Position numbers and translations under genes: made by a program. From contig NZ_AFEU01000001.1 in NCBI RefSeq assembly GCF_000262755.1, positions 868,001-932,000 on the forward strand: 64,000 nucleotides of DNA, read 5' to 3'. Position 1 is the first letter of the stretch. Each line of letters begins with the position of its first letter. Positions 1-9,041 of the stretch are shown one piece after another. Below the pieces are notes generated by a model. That model saw only the letters and a list, made by a program, of their open reading frames with translations. It ran no database searches and was not told the origin of the DNA. The stretch is from Bacillus methanolicus PB1 (GTDB lineage: Bacteria > Bacillota > Bacilli > Bacillales > Cytobacillaceae).

Positions 1-677
1 ACCAGATTTTCCGATACGTAAGCAACAGCTGCAGTTGCAATTGCCAAAATGAATATTGCCTTATTTTTTCCCCATTCAGGCTCTTCTTCATGATGGTTTG
101 CACCTTCACTCCCTTGCTGATAAACCCCGCGGTGAGTAACAAGTTTGAAAAATAAAGCAGCTAAGTAAAGAGCAATTAAAATAATAGCAATCCCGACACT
201 AAGGGATAAAGTTTTTGTTTCATTCATTGTCAACGAAAAAACTTCTGGGATGACAAATGCAACAATAATAGCGAACATTAAAAGTCCTGAATTGTGTCTT
301 GCATCAAACTCGTTGAATTTCTGCCTTTTGAACTTTATCCCGCCAACGAAAAAAGATAATCCGGCAACAAGCAAAAGGTTCCCAAGAACAGAACCTGTCA
401 ATGAAGCAAGAACTACTTCAATCAAGCCAGCTTTTAATGCAAAAATTGAAATGATTAATTCTACGGCATTACCAAAAGTGGCATTTAATAAACCTCCAAT
501 CCTCGGACCAGCAACAATTGCCAGGCTTTCAGTCGCCCTTCCCATATAACTGGCCAGCGCAATAATCGTTATACAATAAATAACGAACATTAGTGTGCTT
601 GGCCAATGCAGCAAGCTTCCAATTACAGATAACGGAACCCCTGCAAAGGCAAGAAGCATAAAAATTTTGTTTGTCAT
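1..677 (-). CDS. chaA: Calcium/cation:proton antiporter ChaA, partial (C-terminus beyond window)
   Basis: The reverse strand starts with ATG at 677, preceded by TGGAGGAGTT, and stays open to the window edge, giving about 225 N-terminal residues of a protein that is about 350 residues in B. subtilis (YfkE/ChaA). Several hydrophobic segments are visible. The stretch GGLLNATFGNAVELI is the conserved CAX-family cation-binding repeat with its key Glu, followed by ASLTGSVLGNLLLV. The family exchanges Ca2+ or other cations for protons in the membrane. It is divergent from a YfkF-type gene, the same neighbour as in B. subtilis, which supports orthology. The carboxyl half is not in the window. Confidence 0.88.
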   Translation of the reverse strand, partial: MTNKIFMLLAFAGVPLSVIGSLLHWPSTLMFVIYCITIIALASYMGRATESLAIVAGPRIGGLLNATFGNAVELIISIFALKAGLIEVVLASLTGSVLGNLLLVAGLSFFVGGIKFKRQKFNEFDARHNSGLLMFAIIVAFVIPEVFSLTMNETKTLSLSVGIAIILIALYLAALFFKLVTHRGVYQQGSEGANHHEEEPEWGKNKAIFILAIATAAVAYVSENL

Positions 678-912
678 ATAAACTCCTCCATTTTATCAAT
701 TTTTTTGTCTAACGTTTCTCTGGCAGCAATAACCCTTTTAACAGATTAAACCGCGGGACAATTCTTCCGAGTTAACACCACAGTTTTTTCTATTTAGAGA
801 TTACAATATTTTTCCCCGTAATAAAACAAGAAAAAACATTTCTTTTTCTTGCAAAACCATTTCTTTCCCGTTACCATCATTTTGGATCATATTTTTCCGG
901 GAGAATGTATAC

Positions 913-2094
913 ATGAAATATTCACAAAATTTGCGGTTTTGGATCTTAATAGGAATTGTAGCCATCTCCGGGTTTTCACAAGGAATGCTGCTTCCCCTCA
1001 TTGCGATTATTTTTGAAAAAGACGGCATCTCTTCTTCCGTCAACGGCCTCCATGCTACCGCCCTATATATCGGTATTCTTTTTGCTTCGCCTTTAATGGA
1101 AGCGCCGCTAAGAAAATTTGGATTTAAGCCAATCATTTTATTTGGTGCGCTTGCTGTTGCTGTTTCCTTAGGACTGTTTGCCATTTGGAAGTCATTTTGG
1201 TTTTGGTTTATCCTGAGACTGTTAATCGGGATTGGCGATCATATGCTTCATTTTGGTACGCAAACGTGGATTACGACCTTTTCGCCAGAAAATAAACGCG
1301 GACGGAATATTTCACTATACGGCTTATTTTTCGGGCTGGGATTTGCAGCCGGGCCGGTTATGACAAGATTAGTAGAAATAAATGAATCTCTCCCTTTTTT
1401 TATTTCAACCGCTATTAGTTTAGCTGCTTGGTTTGCCATTTTATTTTTAAAAAATGAATTTCCTGAACAAGATTTAGAAACGAGTTCTTTTTTCGGAACA
1501 ATAAAGCGCTTTGGCCAAGTATGGAAATATGCATGGGTTGCTTTATTACCCCCGTTTGGGTATGGATTTCTTGAAGCTTCATTAAACGGAAATTTTCCTG
1601 TTTATGCACTTAGAACAGGAATTGACATAAATTCGGTATCCTTTATTTTGCCCTCTTTTGCTATTGGGGGTATTGTATTCCAATTACCACTGGGAATGTT
1701 AAGCGACAAATACGGAAGAAAAAACATATTAATTTCCGTAATGTTGGCAGGGTTTATTTGCTTTACGGCACCCGGACTTCTCAAAGAATCAGCTATTGGC
1801 CTTGCAGTATGTTTTTTTATTGCAGGCATGCTTGTTGGTTCAACTTTTTCTCTCGGAATCAGTTATATGGCGGACCTTATTCCAAAACAGCTTTTGCCTG
1901 CAGGAAATTTAATGTGCGGAATCTTCTTCAGCTTTGGAAGCATCAGCGGTCCGTTTATTGGAGGCCTTGCCATCGAGTACTTGAAAGGAGCAAGCTTTTT
2001 TTATGTCATCAGCTCCATGCTTCTTTTGATATTCATCGCGTTGGCTGTCTATCAGCCAAAAGGTGCATTGCAAGGAAAAACCCGGTCTGCTTAA
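913..2094 (+). CDS. yfkF: MFS-family efflux transporter (YfkF-like)
   Basis: A 393-residue, very hydrophobic protein with about 12 predicted membrane spans. The loop sequence LSDKYGRKN in the second half is the classic major-facilitator motif A, and GFAAGPVMTRL and SGPFIGGLAIEYL fit the second-half helices. The start ATG at 913 has GGGAGA a few bases upstream. It sits divergently from chaA as in B. subtilis yfkE-yfkF. The substrate cannot be told from sequence; B. subtilis YfkF is annotated only as a putative efflux protein. Confidence 0.85.
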   Translation: MKYSQNLRFWILIGIVAISGFSQGMLLPLIAIIFEKDGISSSVNGLHATALYIGILFASPLMEAPLRKFGFKPIILFGALAVAVSLGLFAIWKSFWFWFILRLLIGIGDHMLHFGTQTWITTFSPENKRGRNISLYGLFFGLGFAAGPVMTRLVEINESLPFFISTAISLAAWFAILFLKNEFPEQDLETSSFFGTIKRFGQVWKYAWVALLPPFGYGFLEASLNGNFPVYALRTGIDINSVSFILPSFAIGGIVFQLPLGMLSDKYGRKNILISVMLAGFICFTAPGLLKESAIGLAVCFFIAGMLVGSTFSLGISYMADLIPKQLLPAGNLMCGIFFSFGSISGPFIGGLAIEYLKGASFFYVISSMLLLIFIALAVYQPKGALQGKTRSA

Positions 2095-2115
2095 ATTTGG
2101 CCGGGTAAATTTTTT
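2080..2115 (+). terminator. Intrinsic terminator of yfkF
   Basis: ACCCGG at 2080-2085 pairs with CCGGGT at 2101-2106, followed by AAATTTTTT. The left arm lies inside the last yfkF codons. Confidence 0.7.
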
Positions 2116-2307
2116 AAACATATTTTATTCTTTCCTCGGTTATTTTGTTTTTTCCGCAATTTTATCGTTTCCCGACAGAAGTCTCCCACTTCAAGGATAG
2201 TGAAGGGCAAAGCCCAATGAGTAAGTGGGAGAAGAATGTCGGTTGGCGATAGCCAAAACCTTCCTCATTATGATATAATAAGAACAAATGTTCCCAAAGG
2301 AAGTGAG

Positions 2308-3495
2308 GTGAACGTCATCATCGTTCACAAAGCTTATAAATTTCGTATCTATCCAAACAAAAAACAAATGGAACTCATTAACAAAACGATTGGCTGTTCA
2401 AGATTCGTGTTCAACTTCTTTCTTGCTAAACAGAAGGAAAAGGACGCATTTTGGTATATTTGTGAAGAAATGGTCCAAAATGGTCAACTTCCAATAAATA
2501 ATTGGAAGGGTAAATACTTCAACAAGAAAGAAACCAAAAAATCACTTCCCGAATTAAAAAAACAGTATGAATTTTTGAAGGAAGTGGATAGTATTGCGTT
2601 GCAAAAATCAGTTGAAAATCTTGCTGACTCTTATGTTCGATACTACAACAAACAAAACAAACAACCTCGATTTAAGTCTAAAAAGAATCCGGTTCAATCC
2701 TACACAACGAAACATGTAAATGGAAATATAACTGTTGAAGGCAATTATTTTAAACTTCCTAAACTTGGACTTGTTCGTTTTGCCAAAAGCCGCGAAGTAG
2801 AAGGACGTATCCTAAATGCAACTATACGGCGTAATCCTTCGGGCAAATACTTTGTTTCTCTGGGAACGGAGGCAGAAGTATCTGAATGGCCAAAAACCCG
2901 TTCAGCTATTGGGGTTGACGTAGGAATCAAAGACTTTGCTATTCTTTCCGATGGAACAACTTACTCCAATCCAAAATTTTTCCGCTCATTAGAGGAAAAA
3001 TTAGCGAAAGCACAACGGATTATGAGTAGACGAACCGTTGGCGGTGTAAATTGGCACAAGGCTAAAAAGAAAGTTGCCCGTATACACGAAAAAATAGCCA
3101 ATGCAAGAAGGGATTTTTTAGACAAGGTTTCAACCGATATTGTCAAAAACCACGACATTATCGGAATGGAAGATTTGTCTATAGCTAATATGCTAAAGAA
3201 TCATTCTCTTGCCAAAGTAATTAGTGAAGCATCATGGTCGCAATTCAAAACCATGATTGAGTACAAAGCAAAATGGTATGGCAAACAAGTTGTGACCGTT
3301 GCAAAAAACTTTCCTTCCAGTCAGCTTTGTTCTTTTTGCGGCTATCAAAACAAAGACGTTAAAAATCTTGGATTGCGTGAATGGGACTGTCCTTCTTGCG
3401 GAACCCATCATAATCGAGATATTAACGCAAGTATCAATCTTAAAAATGAAGCCATAAGACTTCTAACCGCAGGAACTGCGGGGCTAGCCTACTAA
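2308..3495 (+). CDS. tnpB: RNA-guided endonuclease TnpB
   Basis: About 395 residues from a GTG at 2308 with AAAGGAAGTGAG upstream. The reading frame is open to 2236, but homology begins at [11 protein letters not shown], so the GTG is preferred. The RuvC-type active site is complete: Asp in GVDVGIKDF (about residue 204), Glu in IGMEDLSI (about 288) and Asp in [10 protein letters not shown] (about 371). The four-Cys zinc ribbon CSFCGY...CPSCG lies between the last two. TnpB of IS200/IS605 elements uses an RNA made from the element's right end to cut DNA at the donor site. The length is normal and nothing looks broken. Confidence 0.93.
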   Translation: MNVIIVHKAYKFRIYPNKKQMELINKTIGCSRFVFNFFLAKQKEKDAFWYICEEMVQNGQLPINNWKGKYFNKKETKKSLPELKKQYEFLKEVDSIALQKSVENLADSYVRYYNKQNKQPRFKSKKNPVQSYTTKHVNGNITVEGNYFKLPKLGLVRFAKSREVEGRILNATIRRNPSGKYFVSLGTEAEVSEWPKTRSAIGVDVGIKDFAILSDGTTYSNPKFFRSLEEKLAKAQRIMSRRTVGGVNWHKAKKKVARIHEKIANARRDFLDKVSTDIVKNHDIIGMEDLSIANMLKNHSLAKVISEASWSQFKTMIEYKAKWYGKQVVTVAKNFPSSQLCSFCGYQNKDVKNLGLREWDCPSCGTHHNRDINASINLKNEAIRLLTAGTAGLAY

Positions 3496-3577
3496 GATAA
3501 CTGAAGGTTACTTCGGTGTTCGTAGGAATCTCCCGCTTCAAACAGATCGTAAGGTCGTTAAGCGGTGAGTAGTTCAA
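3400..3577 (+). ncRNA. Candidate omega RNA (reRNA) of the TnpB element
   Basis: The 3' end of tnpB plus the right end is strongly conserved in the internally deleted copy at 19430-19605 although the rest of tnpB is gone there, which argues for RNA-level selection or function. One stem changes in a compensatory way: CCGCTT/AAGCGG here versus CCACTT/AAGTG in the other copy. By analogy with other TnpB systems the guide would be the roughly 20 bases after position 3577. The RNA's ends are inferred. Confidence 0.5.
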
Positions 3578-3719
3578 ATAAATATTAGAGGCATAATTCT
3601 TTCCACATTCATATGCTGTATGGTAATATTATTAAAAATAAATAAATACCATAATTTCGGAGCTTTTCGCTGTCATCGCTATGGTGGCAGCTTTCGTCAT
3701 TTAATGGAGATATTGAATC

Positions 3720-3734
3720 TGATTATTTTTCTCA
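3720..3734 (+). promoter_or_regulatory. Possible Fur-type box upstream of the metal ATPase
   Basis: TGATTATTTTTCTCA matches the 7-1-7 Fur/PerR-class dyad TGATAATnATTATCA at 11 of 14 positions. It lies 47 bp before the ATG of the PfeT-like gene. B. subtilis pfeT is controlled by PerR and Fur, which makes the site plausible, but the match is imperfect and no clear promoter was identified. Confidence 0.3.
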
Positions 3735-3781
3735 ATAAAAATGAAAGGCGGATTTCTAAAAGAGGATTAGGAGGAGAAACA

Positions 3782-5701
3782 ATGAATGCTGAAGCAAAAA
3801 TTCTAGCAGCCAGACAAGCGGAAAATAATGAAAGTTTTATTAAAAAAATAAAGCCCCATGCCGAGTTAATTGCAGCCATAATTAGCGGGTTTTTGATTGC
3901 AGCCGGGTGGACTTTTGAAAAAATCGGTATGGAAAACGCATCTGTTACGGCATTTTTGCTTGCTTTTTTTATCGGCGGATTTGCCAAAGCAAAAGAGGGA
4001 ATTGAGGAAACCATTGAAAATAAAGAATTAAATGTGGAAATGTTGATGATTTTTGCCGCTATCGGTTCTGCGATTATTGGTTATTGGACAGAAGGCGCGA
4101 TTTTAATTTTTATTTTTGCGGTGAGCGGTGCTCTCGAAACATATACTCTTAATAAAAGCCGAAAAGAAATTTCCTCCTTAATGGAACTTCAGCCTGAAGA
4201 AGCTTTAAGGCTCAATAACGGAATGGAAGAAAAAGTCCATGTCTCACAGTTAAATATCGGCGATAAAATCCTTGTCAAACCAGGAGAAAGAGTTCCTTCA
4301 GACGGGCGAATTTCAAAGGGACAGACAACAATTGATGAAGCAGCGATTACCGGAGAATCCATACCTGTTTCAAAAACAGAAGGCGAAGATGTTTTTGCAG
4401 GAACGGTCAATTTAAACGGCTCAATTACAATTGAAATCACAAAACCGAACAGCGAAACTCTGTTTCAAAAAATCATTCAGCTTGTTCAAAATGCTCAAAG
4501 TGAAAAATCTCCTTCCCAGCTTTTTATTGAAAAATTTGAAGGAACGTATGTAAAAATTGTATTAGCTGTCGTTATCTTGATGATGTTTTTGCCCCATTAT
4601 GTGTTGGGCTGGAGCTGGAATGAAACATTTTATCGCGCCATGATTCTTCTTGTCGTGGCCTCACCATGTGCACTCGTGGCTTCGATCATGCCTGCCACTT
4701 TATCTGCGATTTCAAACGGCGCAAGGCACGGAATTTTGTTTAAAGGCGGAATCCATCTTGAAAACCTAAGCCATTTAAAAGCAATTGCTTTTGATAAAAC
4801 TGGTACTTTGACGAAAGGAAAACCGGAAGTAACAAACGTGATAACGAAAGAAGGCATAAACAGGAATGGTATTTTATTAGCTGCCGGGGCGATCGAAAAG
4901 CATTCCAATCACCCCCTCGCCCATGCAATTGTAAACTATGTAAAAAACGAGCTTGACGAAAAACTGCCAGAACCTGAAAAAATTGAAGACGTGCCGGGAT
5001 GGGGAATCAAGGCGTTTATTAATAACGAAGAATGGAAAGTCGGAAAAGCAGAATTTGTCGGGAAAGCTTTTGCAGATGAGTTTGCTGATGGAGCTGCCAG
5101 TTTACTTGCCGATGAAGGAAAAACAATTGTGTTTGTTCAAAGAGGCAATGAAATTGTCGCTATTATTGCCCTTAAAGATGTAGTGAGGAAGGAAACAAAA
5201 TCAGCTATTGACAGCTTGAAAACAAAAGGAATTTATACGATTATGCTGACGGGAGATAGTAAAAAAACAGCAAATGCAATAGCAAATGAATGCCATGTTA
5301 ATGACTTTGTCGCGGAATGTTTGCCTGAAAAAAAGGTTGAAGAACTCAAAAAATTAAAGAAACAGTTTGGCAATGTTGCCATGGTGGGAGATGGCATCAA
5401 TGACGCTCCAGCACTTGCAACAGCTAACGTCGGAATTGCGATGGGAGAAGGAACAGATGTAGCTCTTGAAACAGCCGATATTGTTTTAATGAAAAACGAT
5501 CTCCCAAGAATCGCAGAGGCAATAAACCTTTCCCATAGGATGAACCGTATTGTGAAACAAAATGTTGTGTTCTCAATTAGTGTCATCATGCTTTTAATTG
5601 CGTCTAACTTTTTGCAGCTTGTGGATCTTCCTTTCGGTGTAATCGGCCATGAAGGAAGTACAATTTTAGTTATTTTAAACAGTCTGCGTTTACTAAAATA
5701 G
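3782..5701 (+). CDS. pfeT: P1B-type metal efflux ATPase, PfeT/ZosA-like
   Basis: A 639-residue P-type ATPase. The ATG at 3782 follows AGGAGGAGAAACA; the frame is open to 3620 but that leader lacks homology and a ribosome site. Visible motifs in order: ITGES in the actuator domain (about 189), SPCALVAS in a membrane helix (about 293), DKTGTLTKGKP with the phosphorylated Asp (about 337), SNHPLA in the nucleotide domain, MLTGDS, GDGINDAPALA (about 536), and HEGST in the last membrane segment (about 622). The SPC plus HEGST pair marks the P1B-4 subgroup, which in B. subtilis (PfeT, formerly ZosA) exports ferrous iron. No N-terminal CxxC metal-binding domain is present. Iron export is inferred from the motifs. 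Confidence 0.85.
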   Translation: MNAEAKILAARQAENNESFIKKIKPHAELIAAIISGFLIAAGWTFEKIGMENASVTAFLLAFFIGGFAKAKEGIEETIENKELNVEMLMIFAAIGSAIIGYWTEGAILIFIFAVSGALETYTLNKSRKEISSLMELQPEEALRLNNGMEEKVHVSQLNIGDKILVKPGERVPSDGRISKGQTTIDEAAITGESIPVSKTEGEDVFAGTVNLNGSITIEITKPNSETLFQKIIQLVQNAQSEKSPSQLFIEKFEGTYVKIVLAVVILMMFLPHYVLGWSWNETFYRAMILLVVASPCALVASIMPATLSAISNGARHGILFKGGIHLENLSHLKAIAFDKTGTLTKGKPEVTNVITKEGINRNGILLAAGAIEKHSNHPLAHAIVNYVKNELDEKLPEPEKIEDVPGWGIKAFINNEEWKVGKAEFVGKAFADEFADGAASLLADEGKTIVFVQRGNEIVAIIALKDVVRKETKSAIDSLKTKGIYTIMLTGDSKKTANAIANECHVNDFVAECLPEKKVEELKKLKKQFGNVAMVGDGINDAPALATANVGIAMGEGTDVALETADIVLMKNDLPRIAEAINLSHRMNRIVKQNVVFSISVIMLLIASNFLQLVDLPFGVIGHEGSTILVILNSLRLLK

Positions 5702-5763
5702 AGGCTGGCTAATAAGGGTCTGACTCCCTCCGGCAATGGCAATATTGGAGGGGTCTGGCCCCC
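5702..5763. repeat. Half-element of the GGGTCTGACCC palindrome family
   Basis: GAGGCTGGCTAATAAGGGTC closely resembles the left end of the 120-bp elements at 10742 and 36126, and is followed by CTCCCTCC...GGAGG and GGGTCTGGCCCCCC at 5751. It lies between the convergent ends of pfeT and a small gene and could act as a terminator for both. Confidence 0.6.
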
Positions 5764-5773
5764 CATATTTAAG

Positions 5774-5878
5774 TCAGTGATATCCGTTTTGTCCGTTAGC
5801 GGAACCTGATGTCTTATGCTTAGGTTTGTTTTTTCCTTTTTGCTTAGTTCCGCCGTCTTTCTTTGATTGCTTTGCCAT
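5774..5878 (-). CDS. Small basic protein, 34 residues, unknown
   Basis: ATG at 5876-5878 with a strong AAGGAGG eight bases upstream; it ends in TGA at 5774. The product begins MAKQSKKDGGTKQKGKN and is rich in Lys, Gly, Gln and Asn. Small basic proteins of this kind are common among minor spore proteins in Bacillus, but I do not recognise a specific family. The good ribosome site and the position at the 3' end of its own small unit support a real gene. Confidence 0.55.
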   Translation of the reverse strand: MAKQSKKDGGTKQKGKNKPKHKTSGSANGQNGYH

Positions 5879-5971
5879 TTGAAAGCCTCCTTATCTTACA
5901 TTGATCCCCCGTCTACTATTGTGGCCAATTTTCTGCATTTCAGTAAGGAAACTTAAGGCAAAACTCGTTTG

Positions 5972-6793
5972 CTAACATCCTTCTTTTTGCCTGCTGAATA
6001 TGGCATTAATCTCTCCCCCAATGATGATTATAAAGCCCGTTAAATAAAACCATATCATTAAGACAATGACCGCTCCAATACTTCCATAAGCAGCAGAGTA
6101 ATTCCCGAAATTGCTTACATAATAAGAAAAAGCCAGCGATGTCAAAATCCAGCCGACAGTTGCAAACAACGCACCGGGAACCGCACTAATGCACGTTAAT
6201 TTTTTGTTAGGGGCAATCCAATAAAGCACGGTAAAAATTACAAAGAGGATGATAGAGCTGACGAACCAGCGAATCGCATTCCAAGTTACAAGGAATTCGC
6301 TTGATAAACCAAACTCAGAGAATAAAAATAAACCGATTTGTCTGCCAAAAACCGGCAATAGTAATGCAACAATAAAAACAATGATCATTCCAACTGTCAA
6401 TAAGATAGCCATTCCTCTCGCGATTAGAAACGGCCGGCTTTCCTTAACTTCATATGCATTATTGAAGGCTTTGACGATGGCATCCAGTCCATTGGATGCG
6501 GACCAGAAAGCGGCAATAATTCCAAAAGAAAGAAGCTTTCCATTCTTGCTCATGATTTGATTTATATTTGATTCAATTAACACCATCGTTTGTCGGGGAG
6601 CAAAATCTTCTATTAACCTTAGTAAATCGTCCTCGGTGATTGGCAAATACGGCAAAAGCGTTACAAAAAAAATCAGTAGCGGAAATAAAGAGAGCAAGAA
6701 AAAATAAGCCAGCTGTGCAGCCAGCCCTGGAACATCATTTCTCTGAATTCTCATCCATAGTTGTCTAATAAAAAGCGAATTTTTTCGTCCCAT
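5972..6793 (-). CDS. yfkH: YihY/BrkB-family inner-membrane protein (YfkH)
   Basis: A 273-residue protein starting at ATG 6793 after GAGGTGC. It has six hydrophobic segments and the family-typical sequences LAAQLAYFFLLSLFPLLIF near the N-terminus and YGSIGAVIVLMIWFYLTG near the C-terminus. The family was once called ribonuclease BN because of a misassignment; a membrane role without known substrate is the safer statement. It is followed upstream by a YtxH gene and yfkK, matching the B. subtilis yfkH-I-K region. Confidence 0.85.
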   Translation of the reverse strand: MGRKNSLFIRQLWMRIQRNDVPGLAAQLAYFFLLSLFPLLIFFVTLLPYLPITEDDLLRLIEDFAPRQTMVLIESNINQIMSKNGKLLSFGIIAAFWSASNGLDAIVKAFNNAYEVKESRPFLIARGMAILLTVGMIIVFIVALLLPVFGRQIGLFLFSEFGLSSEFLVTWNAIRWFVSSIILFVIFTVLYWIAPNKKLTCISAVPGALFATVGWILTSLAFSYYVSNFGNYSAAYGSIGAVIVLMIWFYLTGFIIIIGGEINAIFSRQKEGC

Positions 6794-6842
6794 GCCCGCA
6801 CCTCAAATACTCTCCGCTTCAGCTGGATTGACAACCGATCCT

Positions 6843-7172
6843 TTAAGATTGTCCATTTTTATTGAATGCTTCTTTCGTATCCCTTGCCATTTCGGCTACT
6901 TGCGGAGCTGCTTCTCGAAGTTCTGCAACTTTTTCAGTTATGTAAGAAACGTCCTCGCTTACTTCCTCTACAGTAGCGCGGACCTTGCTTGAAACTTGTC
7001 TTAATTGATCAACCACTTCGTCCGGGTGTTTGACTATATAAGAAATATTTTTTGCTGTTTTTTTGCAATCATTCATTACCGCATGGCGCGTTTCCTTATT
7101 TAGCAAGCTTAAAGCTCCCCCGGCAATTGCACCGAATAAAACGCTTTTCCAAAAAAATTTAGAATCTCCCAT
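6843..7172 (-). CDS. YtxH-domain small membrane-anchored protein
   Basis: 109 residues from ATG 7172 with GGAAGGAGAAG upstream. A short N-terminal hydrophobic segment (FWKSVLFGAIAGGALSLL) is followed by an amphipathic helical region (RQVSSKVRATVEEVSEDVSY) typical of YtxH proteins. It is likely cotranscribed with the YihY gene downstream, 50 bp away. The function is unknown; the position corresponds to yfkI of B. subtilis. Confidence 0.75.
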   Translation of the reverse strand: MGDSKFFWKSVLFGAIAGGALSLLNKETRHAVMNDCKKTAKNISYIVKHPDEVVDQLRQVSSKVRATVEEVSEDVSYITEKVAELREAAPQVAEMARDTKEAFNKNGQS

Positions 7173-7374
7173 AAATTCTTCTCCTTCCTACATTCCATGC
7201 TTGTATTTATTTCCCTCCTATAGGGGAAACAAAACAGTTCTTTCTTCATTTTCATTCATTCTCATACTTTCATGCAAGAGGTTTGGTTTTAATCTTTCAT
7301 TCTTCATCCAAAACACAATTGACAACTAACTAAATACATGAAAAGATGAAAAAAAAACTGAGAGGATGAACGGA

Positions 7375-7599
7375 ATGGATCTGTCGCAAAAATCAGCTGA
7401 AAACATCGAATATATGATTGAAAAAATAAAGGAAAAATTAAAAGTATTAAATTTCGGCGCAATTAAACCTGCTCATTTTAATGAAGAAATGTATGAGGAA
7501 TTAAAAGAAATTTATGAAATGGTCATGAAAAAATGCACTTTTAGCCCGAGTGAGATGCAGGCACTTGCTGAGGAATTGGGAAGTTTGAGAAAAAAATAA
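7375..7599 (+). CDS. yfkK: DUF1128 protein YfkK
   Basis: 74 residues if started at ATG 7375, which has GAGAGG nine bases upstream; the in-frame ATG at 7366 abuts that site and is less likely. The sequence [20 protein letters not shown] and the C-terminal [18 protein letters not shown] are typical of the short helical DUF1128 family, restricted to Bacillales. The function is unknown. Gene order agrees with B. subtilis. Confidence 0.85.
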   Translation: MDLSQKSAENIEYMIEKIKEKLKVLNFGAIKPAHFNEEMYEELKEIYEMVMKKCTFSPSEMQALAEELGSLRKK

Positions 7600-7609
7600 G
7601 AAAAAACTT

Positions 7610-7646
7610 GAATCCGCTGCCTTCCTTTTGACAGCGGATTCTTCTT
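7610..7646. terminator. Bidirectional terminator between yfkK and map
   Basis: GAATCCGCTG (7610-7619) pairs perfectly with CAGCGGATTC (7632-7641). An A-rich tract precedes it and a T-rich tract follows. Confidence 0.75.
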
Positions 7647-7692
7647 AAATCGTTTTCAAGCGAAAGAAAACCGGTATTCTTTCACAGGCTGT

Positions 7693-8451
7693 TTAAGAAA
7701 TCGATTCTTGGTCGGTTAAAATGATTGGCCCATCTTTTGTAATCGCTATCGTGTGTTCGTATTGTGCAGAGTTTTTTCCGTCAGTTGTACGTGCTGTCCA
7801 GCCGTTTCCATCCATTCGTGTATGATAGGTGCCTTCATTGACCATCGGTTCAATTGTGAAAACCATCCCTTCTTTAATGCGCGGTCCTTTTCCCGGCAAC
7901 CCAAAATGAGGAACATCAGGTTTTTCATGAATGACTGCTCCAATGCCATGGCCAATAAAATCACGGACAACAGAAAAACCTTCACTTTCTACATATGTTT
8001 GAATAGCATGGCCGATGTCACCAATCCGGTTTCCAATTTGTGCCTGTTCTATTCCTTTATAAAGAGCTTCTTTCGTAACTTCCAAAAGCTTTTCTGTTTT
8101 TGGCGAGACGTTCCCCACAGCATACGTCCATGCTGAATCAGCCAAGGCACCATTATAGTTTACAACCATATCAACAGTGACAATATCCCCTTCCTTTAAA
8201 GGATCTTTTCGGGGAAATCCGTGGCAAACTTCATCGTTAATGCTTGCACATGTTGCAAATTCGTATCCTTTATATCCTTTTTGTTCCGGTAGAGCACCAT
8301 GTTCTTTAATAAATTGATCAACAAAATTTTCAATTTCCCATGTGCTTATTCCCGGTTTTATCATTGTTGCCAATTCTTTATGACATGCTGCGAGAATTTC
8401 CCCCGACTTCTTCATCATTTCGATTTCCCGTGGTGATTTTAAGACAATCAT
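7693..8451 (-). CDS. map: Methionine aminopeptidase, type I (MapB/YflG-like)
   Basis: 252 residues from ATG 8451, preceded by AAGGCAGGA. Metal ligands of the pita-bread fold are visible: Asp in VTVDMVV and in ADSAWTY, His in DFIGHGIGAVIHEKP, Glu in FTIEPMV and Glu in QYEHTIAIT. The enzyme removes the initiator Met from new proteins in the cytosol. It stands alone rather than in the ribosomal-protein operon, so it corresponds to the second B. subtilis enzyme, MapB/YflG, whose gene is in the same neighbourhood. Confidence 0.92.
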   Translation of the reverse strand: MIVLKSPREIEMMKKSGEILAACHKELATMIKPGISTWEIENFVDQFIKEHGALPEQKGYKGYEFATCASINDEVCHGFPRKDPLKEGDIVTVDMVVNYNGALADSAWTYAVGNVSPKTEKLLEVTKEALYKGIEQAQIGNRIGDIGHAIQTYVESEGFSVVRDFIGHGIGAVIHEKPDVPHFGLPGKGPRIKEGMVFTIEPMVNEGTYHTRMDGNGWTARTTDGKNSAQYEHTIAITKDGPIILTDQESIS

Positions 8452-9009
8452 CCAGTATCCTGCCTTTCGAAGGTAATGATCATTTATCGATTATATTTCT
8501 TATCCTCATTATATTACCGTTGAAAGAAACGTTTTTCAAAAAATTTGTGTGCAGCCCCAAAGTTGCAGTAAAACATTTTAGCCTAGTCTTTCCGTCTAGA
8601 TAGAAACAATATTAATCCTTTTTGCGAAATTAACAACGCGAAATCTTGTCCGGCCTGTGTCTTGATTCAGTATATTAAAACAAAGTCGCATCGTAATTTT
8701 TTGCATCAACAATCGTAATGAATCTTTCCATTTCCAACAATTGGAGATTTGAAATTTTTTTTGAAAATATAGAGAGAATAACAATGATTGTTAATGAAAA
8801 TATATGACAACATTATTTAAGTTCTCCAGTAGCGAAATTTCCCGAGTAATGGCGAATATGAAACAAATAAAAGTTCGACTAAAATGATATGAACCCTTTA
8901 ATGACAAAAAACCTGCTGCGATAAATTTAATTTCTATTCAGCATGCTTCGACAATTTATACAAAACAGTTCACGTTCCTTTCTTAGAGTATTTGTTATTT
9001 CTGCAAATT
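8452..9009. other. AT-rich intergenic region without recognisable genes
   Basis: About 560 bp between map and motB. No open frame with a ribosome site or family resemblance was found on either strand, and no clear riboswitch or repeat; it may be the relic of a lost gene. The reverse frame at 8596-8784 has no supporting features. Confidence 0.5.
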
Positions 9010-9041
9010 GCAAAAAAGGCTAAGCATAAAAAGCTTAACCT
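9010..9041 (-). terminator. Terminator of motAB
   Basis: On the reverse strand AGGTTAAGC pairs with GCTTAGCCT (one G-U), followed by CTTTTTTGC. The stem includes the motB stop codon. Confidence 0.7.

Larger units (their letters stand above)
2175..3577 (+). mobile_element. IS200/IS605-group element with TnpB only (no TnpA)
   Basis: The element consists of a left-end hairpin (CTCCCACTT at about 2183 pairing with AAGTGGGAG ending at 2231), the tnpB gene, and a right end with two short hairpins finishing near GTTCAA at 3572-3577. The boundaries are estimated by comparison with a second, internally deleted copy at 19241-19605, which shares both ends. No Y1 transposase gene is inside, so it is an IS1341-like solo TnpB element that would need a transposase in trans. 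It lies between yfkF and a metal ATPase gene. Confidence 0.8.

Noticed and set aside
3625-3660. TATGGTA...TACCATA inverted repeat upstream of pfeT as a PerR site
   Set aside because: The arms are 7 bases but separated by more than 20 bases and do not fit the 7-1-7 PerR consensus.
5233-5766. 177-codon open frame on the reverse strand inside pfeT
   Set aside because: It mirrors the conserved codons of the ATPase, has no ribosome site and no family features; a shadow frame.
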